Part shown: piece by piece, positions 1-6,303 of the stretch
How positions within the stretch are numbered: position 1 is the stretch's first letter
Layout of the letters: every line of letters begins with the position of its first letter
Assembly (NCBI GenBank): GCA_943331195.2
Contig: CALQKQ020000140.1
Coordinates: 1 to 8,272, forward strand
Reading direction: 5' to 3'
Source of the DNA: Akkermansia muciniphila
Lineage (GTDB): Bacteria > Verrucomicrobiota > Verrucomicrobiia > Verrucomicrobiales > V1-33
DNA: 8,272 nt
Position numbers and translations under genes: made by a program
The notes under the pieces: generated by a model
The model's input: only the letters and a program-made list of their open reading frames with translations
Told to the model about the DNA's origin: nothing
Database searches by the model: none

Positions 1-1866
1 ACTGCCCCCCGCCACCGTCAGCTCCGCGACGCTGCGCTCTACCAAATTGAGATAACCCGACAAATCAGCTAGGGGCGTACCCACCCAGGCGCGCCCGTTG
101 TAAACCCCCGCTTTGCGCAAATCCACCGTGATGTCGCCTCCCCGCAAGAAGGTTCCGCGCTGCAGCGGCGCATCCGCCAACTCCGAGGATCGCAGCGTCA
201 CCGTCAATATCTGCTGCGAAAGCGCCGCCTCCGCATCCGTCGTCCCTGCCACGTTGATCATGGCATCGCGATCCACATAAATCTGCCCGCCAGCCCGCAC
301 AAAGGAAGTCGTCGGACTACTCCCAGATGCCGCATAGTCCCAAAGGCCCGTGCTCAGATCCACCTTGCCAGAAGGCACCTGAATCAGCGACCCCACCCCC
401 AAATGCAGCAAGCTGCCGCGCACGTTGAGCTGAGACTGCAGCGCCAAGGCCTGGCCAGGAATCTTCTCAGCGCTAGCCCACTCTGGCAAAATCCTCACCA
501 CGCTCCCCTCACCGAACAAAACCTTGCCCGTGCTCGCCCCATCCGGCCCTCCACCATATAAAAACGGCGGAACCGTCGCGTTCCCAATCGGATCATACGA
601 CTGGTTGGCCCCCGCATTGTATTCCGCGCGCAAATCAATCCGCCCATTCAGCGCCACCGAGGTGCTGCTCTCCAAGGCCCCCTCCTGGATGATCTCCCGC
701 CCCGTCAGCGCAATGCTCCCCCGCTGCGCCTCAATCAACCCTGCCTGCCGCACTGTGCCTCCATAGTCCCCCACCGAACCCACATAAGTATCCAAACCGC
801 GCAAACTAGCATCCTGACTGCTGTGACCATCAAAACCCACCTGCAATCCCGCCGCCAAAATCGTCTGGCCGTCCGGCGTCGCGATGCTCCCTCGCTGATT
901 CACATTGGCCCCCACCAGGGCAATCCTCCCCCCCACATTCGAAGCCGTCGTCGGCGCCACCAGCTGGGCCCCCTCCTCCACCGTCACGTCCCCATAGCGC
1001 CCCCCCACGGGGCCCGCCGGAGGCGTAAACGGCACCTCCCCAGCCTGCGCTAGGCCAGAAAACAAAAACTGTGCCGTGCTCGACTGATTCAATAACCCGC
1101 GACTGATCAAATGATCATTGATCGGCAAAGCGGAGGCCACTAATCCATGCACATTGACCTGACTCGCCCCACCAAAAATAATCCCATTCTGGTTCACAAC
1201 ATACACCTGCCCCGGGGCCGTGATGCTTCCCAAAATCTGCGTGGGCCGCCCACTCGGATCGCTCACCTTGTTAAACGCGATCCACTGCCCCACCGCACTC
1301 CCGCCCTCACTTTGATCAAAATGCAACTCCGTCTCCCGCCCCACATTGAAACGCTCCCAATTCAACAAGGCCTGCTGGCTGTGCTGCTTCACCGTCACTA
1401 AAGTCTTGCCTCCCACTTGCCGCTGCTCCGGTTGGAAGGCCCCCGTCCACACCGATAGGTCCCCCGCCGCTCCCGGTGCCACCTGCAGCCCCCCAACCCC
1501 CAGACCATTGGCCACCTCCGGCAAAGCCAAACCTGGATTGTTAGGATTGCTGCGCGCTCGATTCATCCCCGCCGCCGCTCGCGCCGCACTCTGCTGCGCC
1601 CGCTGCACCGATTCCACCGCCCGGCTCGTGCGCGCCAGGGCATCCTTCGCCTGGCTCCGCGCCTGATCTGCCGCCTGCGCCGCCGCCGCGCTCGGACCAG
1701 CCGAGCGCTGGCCCGGAGATGGGGCCGCCCCCCCGCGCAAAAGATCCCCAGAAGGAGCCCCCTGGATTCCGAGCAGCAGAAAAGCTGCCGCCAGACTAGG
1801 GGCGCAACTGTCCCCACGGTGTAGTCCGATCCTGAAAGGGCGAAGGCGCAGCGGAGAAAGTGGCAT
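1..1866 (-). CDS. Filamentous-haemagglutinin-family (TPS-domain) secreted protein, 3' end outside window
   Basis: This is the N-terminal part of a large exoprotein predicted to form a surface-exposed or secreted beta-helix. The frame is open from ATG 1866 to the left edge (622 residues). Residues 1 to about 40 form a signal peptide: Arg-rich n-region, h-region SLAAAFLLLGIQG. An Ala/Gln/Arg-rich helix (about 58-104) separates it from the TPS domain, whereas classical TpsA proteins have none. TPS hallmarks: LLNWERFNVG (167-176), SDPSGRPTQILGSI (202-215), NQNGIIFGGASQVNVHGLVAS (225-245). Repeating beta-helix-like strands follow (VGGRIALVGANV, TPDGQTILAAG, SIALTGREIIQEG). The last visible part (RGTFLRGGDITVDLRKAG, WVGTPLADLSGY) resembles proteobacterial FHA-family proteins that I recall as very long and often carrying DUF3739. 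An in-frame ATG at 1908 (4 bases after the isomerase stop) would add 14 residues. I prefer 1866 because it gives a more usual signal peptide and leaves the 1882-1902 palindrome outside the coding region; neither start has a Shine-Dalgarno. Confidence 0.9.
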   Translation of the reverse strand, partial: MPLSPLRLRPFRIGLHRGDSCAPSLAAAFLLLGIQGAPSGDLLRGGAAPSPGQRSAGPSAAAAQAADQARSQAKDALARTSRAVESVQRAQQSAARAAAGMNRARSNPNNPGLALPEVANGLGVGGLQVAPGAAGDLSVWTGAFQPEQRQVGGKTLVTVKQHSQQALLNWERFNVGRETELHFDQSEGGSAVGQWIAFNKVSDPSGRPTQILGSITAPGQVYVVNQNGIIFGGASQVNVHGLVASALPINDHLISRGLLNQSSTAQFLFSGLAQAGEVPFTPPAGPVGGRYGDVTVEEGAQLVAPTTASNVGGRIALVGANVNQRGSIATPDGQTILAAGLQVGFDGHSSQDASLRGLDTYVGSVGDYGGTVRQAGLIEAQRGSIALTGREIIQEGALESSTSVALNGRIDLRAEYNAGANQSYDPIGNATVPPFLYGGGPDGASTGKVLFGEGSVVRILPEWASAEKIPGQALALQSQLNVRGSLLHLGVGSLIQVPSGKVDLSTGLWDYAASGSSPTTSFVRAGGQIYVDRDAMINVAGTTDAEAALSQQILTVTLRSSELADAPLQRGTFLRGGDITVDLRKAGVYNGRAWVGTPLADLSGYLNLVERSVAELTVAGGS

Positions 1867-1881
1867 GGGCGGCTGGGGGAA

Positions 1882-1902
1882 GGTTCGGCACCGTGCCGAT
1901 CC
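1882..1902. promoter_or_regulatory. 21-bp imperfect palindrome before the FHA-like gene
   Basis: On the plus strand the sequence is GGTTCGGCAC-C-GTGCCGATCC. Two 10-base arms around one central base pair at 9 of 10 positions (T-T mismatch at 1884/1900; the inner 7-base arms are perfect). It lies between the isomerase stop (1913) and the preferred FHA start (1866). In RNA it could form a stem (UCGGC/GCCGA) with a 5-base loop, about 18 bases before the ATG. No T-run follows it on the minus strand, so it does not look like a Rho-independent terminator. It could be a protein-binding operator or an mRNA hairpin tuning expression of the large downstream gene. Function is inferred. If translation starts at 1908, the palindrome is inside the coding region. 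Confidence 0.45.
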
Positions 1903-1912
1903 TCTCATTAGT

Positions 1913-2812
1913 TTATTTAGCTAGGGCTTTGGCCAGTGTGACTTCGTTGATGGCCACAGGATTCTTCTCCAAAAGGGACGCCACATAGGCTTGGCGCTTC
2001 GCCTGGGACTGCTCCTGCTGCAGCCGCTCGCGCAGCGCGCTCCGCACCTGCTCGAACGGAGGAGTCGCCGACTCCTTCACCTCCAGGCACTTTAAAACAT
2101 GCCAACCATCCTTAAGCCGCACCGCTTCCGATTGCATGCCCGCCGTCAATGCACTCGCCACCTCGCGGATTTCCGCCTGAATCTGCGCCGACAACATCCA
2201 GCCGATCTCCCCACCCTGCCCCGCCGAATTCGGCTCATCGCTGTACTTCCGCGCCATCGCCGCAAAGTCCGCTCCCTTTTCCGCCAGGGCTTTCTTTACT
2301 TCGCCTAACTTGGCGGTGGCCTTGTCCAGCTCCGCTTGGCTTGCCCCTTCCGGAGCCGCGACGTAAATCTGCGCCAATTTCCACTGCTTCCCTACCACCA
2401 GTGACGGCTTCGCCACCTCATAGGCCGCCGCTAATTCCGCTTCGCTAGGGTAGCCATCCGCTGGCACCGAAATCGACTGCAGATAACTTTCCGCTATCGC
2501 TGCTTCCCGCGCCCGCGCCACCGCCGCCTGGACCGCCGCTCGTTCCTCCCACTTCTTCGCCTTAGCCTCATTCAGCACCAGGCGCTGCACCAGCAACAAG
2601 CGCAGCACTTGATTGAGCAGCGCTGGATCTCGCCCGATCGCCGCTTGCTCGCGCGTCCCCAGCTTTTCCAGGGAAGCCTTGACCTCCTCCAGAGTGACGT
2701 CCACCGAACCGACCCGGGCCACCACGCTCCCCTCGGCCAACGCAGGTTCCCCTGCCGCCACCACCACGGCGGGCACCATCAGTATAGAGGTAATGCCAAT
2801 AAGAATCTTCAT
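1913..2812 (-). CDS. Periplasmic parvulin-type peptidyl-prolyl cis-trans isomerase (SurA/PpiC/PrsA-like)
   Basis: This is a predicted periplasmic foldase that helps secreted or outer-membrane proteins fold. The protein has 299 residues. Residues 1-20 form a signal peptide (ILIGITSILMVPAVVVAA). Residues about 28-135 are a helical SurA_N-type chaperone module (ARVGSVDVTLEEVKASLEKLG, LLLVQRLVLNEAKAKKW). The parvulin domain is at about 145-247, with FAAMARKYSDEPNSAGQGGEIGWM (183-206) and GWHVLKCLEV (236-245, including the conserved His238). A basic/Gln-rich helical tail ends the protein. The first conserved parvulin histidine (HILV in most members) is replaced by Gln148 (LAQIYVA), so catalysis may be weak and the protein may act mainly as a chaperone. 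The ATG overlaps the TGA of the coiled-coil gene (ATGA). Being directly ahead of the FHA-like gene suggests the FHA-like protein or the porin as client (inference). Confidence 0.92.
   Translation of the reverse strand: MKILIGITSILMVPAVVVAAGEPALAEGSVVARVGSVDVTLEEVKASLEKLGTREQAAIGRDPALLNQVLRLLLVQRLVLNEAKAKKWEERAAVQAAVARAREAAIAESYLQSISVPADGYPSEAELAAAYEVAKPSLVVGKQWKLAQIYVAAPEGASQAELDKATAKLGEVKKALAEKGADFAAMARKYSDEPNSAGQGGEIGWMLSAQIQAEIREVASALTAGMQSEAVRLKDGWHVLKCLEVKESATPPFEQVRSALRERLQQEQSQAKRQAYVASLLEKNPVAINEVTLAKALAK
2809..2812 (-). other. ATGA stop/start overlap, coiled-coil gene to isomerase
   Basis: The TGA of the coiled-coil gene (2811-2809) and the ATG of the isomerase (2812-2810) share bases as ATGA. 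No Shine-Dalgarno precedes the isomerase start, so translational coupling is likely. It suggests that the two periplasmic proteins are made in step. Confidence 0.7.
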
Positions 2813-3450
2813 GGTTTGGCGATCTGGTCGAGCAATTCGTTGCTATACTCCTGCACCTGGGTTTGTAACTTCACCCGCATCAAACCAGTGAAGGGCTCCC
2901 GCGCCGCGATCGCCTCTCCCAAACTAAAGCGGCGATACCGCTCCAAAATCTCATTGCCCGTGGCAAAAAGCGCCTGATTCCGCGTCCGCAAATCCGCCAC
3001 CCGCCGCTCCAGTGCCGCATTTTTTACCTCACTCGTCGCCCGGGCCGCTTCTTTCTTTTTCGCTATGTCCGCAATTTGCCCGTGTGCAGCCGTCCACTTG
3101 TCAAGCGAAGCCTGAAACTTAACCAGCTCTTCCTGCTTGGCAGTCAACTTCCCTTCCAGGGTCTCCTTCAAGCGAGCCCCCGCCTCCACCGCCTCCGTCT
3201 TCTCCTTGGAAAGCGCCGCCAGTTGCTTGCCCATCTTTTCCACCTGTCCCGTCAACTCCCCATTTTTTTCCTCCGCCGCAGCCTTCTCCGCTTGGGCCGT
3301 AGCCGATTCGCTCTGGGCAGTGCGCAGCTGCAGCGTCACCGCCTTGAGCGCTTCCCGCAACTTGTCCTCCCCAGAAGCCGGGGCCTGCGCGGCCGCCGAC
3401 AGCATACTCCCCAGAAATACAATAAACGTTAGTCGAATGATTGGAACCAT
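2809..3450 (-). CDS. Secreted periplasmic coiled-coil protein, function unknown
   Basis: The protein has 213 residues. Residues 1-22 form a clear signal peptide (IIRLTFIVFLGSMLSAAAQA), so it acts in the periplasm. Residues about 28-160 are dominated by Ala, Glu, Lys and Gln in heptad-like order and should form a long coiled coil. The last 50 residues differ: RNQALFATGNEILERYRR, then EPFTGLMRVKL, then a final amphipathic helix. From memory, unchecked, a similar N-L-G-E-L-Y...EPFTGL.RV pattern ends coiled-coil proteins beside TonB/porin/FHA genes in proteobacteria. I know of no established function. Position suggests a periplasmic spacer or scaffold linking the TonB complex, porin or cargo, analogous to DUF3450 proteins in other ExbB clusters (inference only). 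The gene starts 13 bases after the porin stop with only weak GAG-type Shine-Dalgarno similarity. Its TGA overlaps the isomerase ATG by 4 bases. Confidence 0.85.
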   Translation of the reverse strand: MVPIIRLTFIVFLGSMLSAAAQAPASGEDKLREALKAVTLQLRTAQSESATAQAEKAAAEEKNGELTGQVEKMGKQLAALSKEKTEAVEAGARLKETLEGKLTAKQEELVKFQASLDKWTAAHGQIADIAKKKEAARATSEVKNAALERRVADLRTRNQALFATGNEILERYRRFSLGEAIAAREPFTGLMRVKLQTQVQEYSNELLDQIAKP

Positions 3451-3463
3451 ACTCAGTCTCAGG

Positions 3464-5497
3464 TCAGAATTTAATTTTGAAGTCGAACATCAGGAAATCC
3501 GCCTTCAACGGAGGTCCCGCAATTTCCTCATTGCTATTCCACAGCACCCCGAGGGAAGCATTTTTGGAAAGCGCATAAGCCCCGGTGAAGGCGAAGCCCT
3601 TTAAGTTGGCTCCCCCGCTGCCAAAGTCGGAGTCGATGAACCCATCCACCACCGCATCCGATCCAAGGTGCCGGTACTCCGCGCCCAAGGTCCAGTCTCC
3701 CCGCTTCATCAAAGCCAATTGCCCGAACTTAATCCCCACCATCCACGCGGTGTCATCCCCATCGAAAACCCCGATCCCCCCAGGCGTCCCCGCCGCAGCC
3801 TCCGCATCCTTTGGCGGCACCGGACCCCGATTATTCACCGCTACGGACTCAATCTCCGCCCGATTAAACGCGGTGTTCTTAATATACTCCCCCGTCAAGG
3901 CCACCTGCACCGGCTCAAAACCGCTATACTCCAACTTCCCGCTAGCCACCACCGGAGCGAACTCACTGGCCAAACCAAAATATTGATACTGATTGCTCGT
4001 GCCGAAGTTATTCGTCACATCCGGGATGATCTGGCGCAGCGGCTTGTAGGTGTTCCCCGATTGCGCAAAAGACGGCCGGGTGTTGTCCGTAGGCCCGGCA
4101 TCACTCGCACTCAGCGGCAAGAACGGCTCCGAAAGCTCGCCCTGCACCCCGTCAAAATTGTAATAGGCCACCCCCAACTTTAACTTGATCGTATCCGAGA
4201 GAGTCAGATCAGCCCCTCCCTGCACCGCAAAAAGATATTTGTCCGTGCTCTCAAATTTAGCAGGTTGATTGCTCGAAAAATTCAGGTCGGTGTTGAAAAT
4301 AGGAAACGCCCCCGCCGTAAAAAACGGCTTCACCCGGCTTCCCCACTTGCCCTTCAGCTTGATCGCCAAGCCATCAAACCCGAGGTCCTCATCAAAGATA
4401 AGGGGCGTTGCCATGAACGGGCTGTCAAACCGACCGCCCAACAAGTCCACACTTGCGGCGCGCCCAAAGTCCCCATGGTATTTGAAAAAGGCCCGGTCCA
4501 ACCACAGCGCGTATTTCGAAAAATTCCCCCCCTGCCCTTGGTTCGCCAGGCCCACGCTCTGGTTCGTCGTCACCGGACTGTTGTTTTCTCCAGTCGCTAT
4601 CTTGATTCCCGTGCTAAAGCCATCCGCCAACTGCCACTCCCCACCCACCCTCACCCGATAGCGAAATCGCATCCGCTCTTCATCCACATTCCGCTGCGGT
4701 GAAAAAACTAACCCCGCCGTGTCAAAGGGCGCTCCCGTGTTAATGGAGTTAAAATTGGGAAAGGCCCCGGTGTTGTCGTTCCCCTCGGGGAATTGCTGCA
4801 ATTCATAGCGCAGGCGAATGTCACCAAACAATCCAAAGGTTGAGTCCATTCCTGGCAAAGCCAGCGCCACCGCAGAATTTTTCCCGTCCGGGCTGCCCGC
4901 CCGCAAATCCGCCATCACCTGACTCCGCACCTCTTCGCGCATCTGCTGGCGCACCGACTCCGGGACATAGCTCACTTTCATGGCCTCATCCTCCTCCGCC
5001 GCCTCCGCCGCCTTCTTTTCCTGCGCCGCCCGCCGCGCCGCTCCCGCTTCGTTCTCCGCCTGACGGATCAGGCCCATCGCTTCCGTCTGGGTTAAATAGC
5101 CCTTCTGCACAAAAATCTTCAGAAGATGGATCGTGACATTCTGCGACATATCCGGCGGGGCTTCCTCTCCCCCCGACGCCGGAAACAATTGCGATACCGG
5201 CGGGGGATCACTCGGAGCCTCGGCCCCTCGCGGCACCACCGGCTCCGCCCGCGGCGGATCCACCACCTCGCCCGGATCAGGCACCCCCGCCTCCCCACCC
5301 GTAGGTGCCGCCGCGGCTTCCACTGCTCCAGGCTTTTCCGGCACCGGAACCACCACCGCTGGACCCTTAAGATCGGATTGCGCCGCACCCGACGCCGCCG
5401 ACCACATGAGCGCCAGGCCCGCCGCACAACCGATTGGCTTAGAACAAGAAAGAGAGTGTGTTTTCAAAGGAAAAACTTTATTTTTATAACAAATCAT
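3464..5497 (-). CDS. Putative outer-membrane porin (beta-barrel) with N-terminal periplasmic extension
   Basis: This is a predicted beta-barrel outer-membrane channel of 677 residues, larger than typical 350-450-residue porins because of about 215 extra N-terminal residues. Residues 1-40 form a signal peptide (h-region GCAAGLALMWSAASG, ending GAAQ). Residues 41-115 are Pro/Ala-rich and begin with a TonB-box-like GPAVVVPV (45-52). Residues about 118-200 are helical, charged and probably coiled-coil. The barrel begins near 220 (FGLFGDIRLRYEL) and shows alternating amphipathic strands (RMRFRYRVRVGGEWQL, FFKYHGDF, LGGRFDSPF, IKLKLGVAYYNFDG, DWTLGAEYRHLGS). It ends FDFKIKF, with the C-terminal Phe signature recognised by BAM. 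The pattern fits the 'putative porin' family (PF16930-like, from memory). The start ATG shares an ATGA with the tonB stop, suggesting coupling. A TTG at 5467 would give a shorter signal peptide and is an alternative. The substrate is unknown; a TonB-linked client role is inferred from position. Confidence 0.88.
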   Translation of the reverse strand: MICYKNKVFPLKTHSLSCSKPIGCAAGLALMWSAASGAAQSDLKGPAVVVPVPEKPGAVEAAAAPTGGEAGVPDPGEVVDPPRAEPVVPRGAEAPSDPPPVSQLFPASGGEEAPPDMSQNVTIHLLKIFVQKGYLTQTEAMGLIRQAENEAGAARRAAQEKKAAEAAEEDEAMKVSYVPESVRQQMREEVRSQVMADLRAGSPDGKNSAVALALPGMDSTFGLFGDIRLRYELQQFPEGNDNTGAFPNFNSINTGAPFDTAGLVFSPQRNVDEERMRFRYRVRVGGEWQLADGFSTGIKIATGENNSPVTTNQSVGLANQGQGGNFSKYALWLDRAFFKYHGDFGRAASVDLLGGRFDSPFMATPLIFDEDLGFDGLAIKLKGKWGSRVKPFFTAGAFPIFNTDLNFSSNQPAKFESTDKYLFAVQGGADLTLSDTIKLKLGVAYYNFDGVQGELSEPFLPLSASDAGPTDNTRPSFAQSGNTYKPLRQIIPDVTNNFGTSNQYQYFGLASEFAPVVASGKLEYSGFEPVQVALTGEYIKNTAFNRAEIESVAVNNRGPVPPKDAEAAAGTPGGIGVFDGDDTAWMVGIKFGQLALMKRGDWTLGAEYRHLGSDAVVDGFIDSDFGSGGANLKGFAFTGAYALSKNASLGVLWNSNEEIAGPPLKADFLMFDFKIKF
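5494..5497 (-). other. ATGA stop/start overlap, tonB to porin
   Basis: The tonB TGA (5496-5494) and the porin ATG (5497-5495) share bases as ATGA. There is no Shine-Dalgarno ahead of the porin start, so ribosomes finishing tonB probably re-initiate here. This would tie porin output to TonB output and supports a shared function. Confidence 0.7.
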
Positions 5498-6291
5498 CGA
5501 GGAGCCCGCGCACTCAGGCGCAAATTGATCGGCATCTTCATGCCCGCTGGCGGAGGAGACTGGAGTTGCAGACCCGTGAGCACTTCATTGCGCAGCGCCG
5601 CATCCACCGCCGCGTCCCCACTGCTCCCGCTCAGGGTCGCGCGGGTAATCCGACCGGTCTCGTCCGCCCAAATTCGCGCCGTCACCGACATCGTGGCACT
5701 CCGCGTCTTGGCGTGCCGCCGGATCGCCGCGCTCACGCTCGTTTGCACCTGCCCCGCATAATAGCCAAATTTGCTCCCCGCCCCGCCCACCCGTCGCCCG
5801 CCCCCGGTACCAGTGCCGCCGGTCGCTTTGCCCAAGCCAAAACCATCGGCCTTGCCGTCTCCCACATTGTTCGTCCCCGGCGGCGGCGGCGTATCATCAG
5901 GCGCCGCCTCCGGCGGCGGCTCCTCCACCGCAGCGGTCTCTTCCTCCATTTTTTCCTCCCGTGGAGGCTCCACCTTCGGCGGCGGGGGCGGTGGCGGCGG
6001 AAGCGGCGGCGGGGCCACCGACACATTGATCGGCACCGCTACTTTGCGCGGTGCCGCAGCCGAGGTCGGCCGATCCGGCCCGGAAAAAGCATAGACCCCT
6101 CCCGCCGCAATCACGGCCGCCACCCCTAGCAACACTCGGTATTTCCTGAAAAAGCCCGGCTCTGCCTCCTCCTCTTCCTCCGGTTCTGGCTGCGGACGCG
6201 GAGGCTGCGGCAGCGCCGCCGCGACGCGATCGGCACGCGGCGAAACCGGGCCAGCTTTCGCGGAAGCTTTTTCCAACAGTTGGGTGCTCAT
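5494..6291 (-). CDS. tonB: TonB-family energy transducer
   Basis: TonB anchors in the inner membrane, spans the periplasm and pulls on outer-membrane clients using the ExbB/ExbD motor. The protein has 265 residues. It has an unusually long cytoplasmic tail of about 50 residues with a Pro/Glu-rich stretch (28-45), then one membrane helix at about 51-70 (YRVLLGVAAVIAAGGVYAF). A Pro-rich spacer follows (about 93-140, with a run of eight prolines), then a Gly-rich spacer (about 141-173). The C-terminal domain is at about 175-262: YYAGQVQTSVSAAIRRH, ARIWADETGRITRATLSGSSG, AAVDAALRNEVLTGLQL, and a terminal MPINLRLSAR strand. This matches the TonB/TolA C-terminal pattern (V.A.I..DE.GRI....L..SSG..A.D.A) but lacks the classical YP motif at its start. 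The start lies 12 bases after the exbD stop with no Shine-Dalgarno. The stop overlaps the porin start (ATGA). Confidence 0.9.
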   Translation of the reverse strand: MSTQLLEKASAKAGPVSPRADRVAAALPQPPRPQPEPEEEEEAEPGFFRKYRVLLGVAAVIAAGGVYAFSGPDRPTSAAAPRKVAVPINVSVAPPPLPPPPPPPPKVEPPREEKMEEETAAVEEPPPEAAPDDTPPPPGTNNVGDGKADGFGLGKATGGTGTGGGRRVGGAGSKFGYYAGQVQTSVSAAIRRHAKTRSATMSVTARIWADETGRITRATLSGSSGDAAVDAALRNEVLTGLQLQSPPPAGMKMPINLRLSARAPR

Positions 6292-6303
6292 AGTAGAAAT
6301 AGG

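Noticed and set aside
524..1666. Several open frames of 76-106 codons on the plus strand
   Set aside because: They lie opposite the FHA-like frame, which is open without a stop for over 1860 bases and has clear TPS motifs. The plus-strand products are Pro/Arg/Ser-rich, with no domain or signal, as expected for shadows in GC-rich DNA.
1563..1817. Minus-strand 84-codon frame overlapping the start of the FHA-like gene
   Set aside because: It is in another frame from the TPS domain and is Arg-rich; the in-frame start at 1866 gives a proper signal peptide leading into the domain.
1882..1902. Rho-independent terminator between the isomerase and FHA-like genes
   Set aside because: The stem is present but no T-run follows on either strand within 15 bases, and the next gene starts at once.
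5426..5437. Lipoprotein signal (PIGC) in the porin leader
   Set aside because: The cysteine precedes rather than follows the hydrophobic segment, and the position -3 residue is Pro; an ordinary signal peptide ending near GAAQ fits better.
3464..5497. Porin as a TpsB/Omp85 transporter or as a classical TonB-dependent receptor
   Set aside because: No POTRA-like repeats, no VRGF/Y-type motif and no plug domain are visible before or within the barrel region.
3668..5761. Plus-strand open frames of 145-223 codons opposite the porin and tonB
   Set aside because: Products are Arg/His/Pro-rich and unlike real proteins. The minus-strand frames show barrel strands, a TonB C-terminal domain and tight operon spacing.
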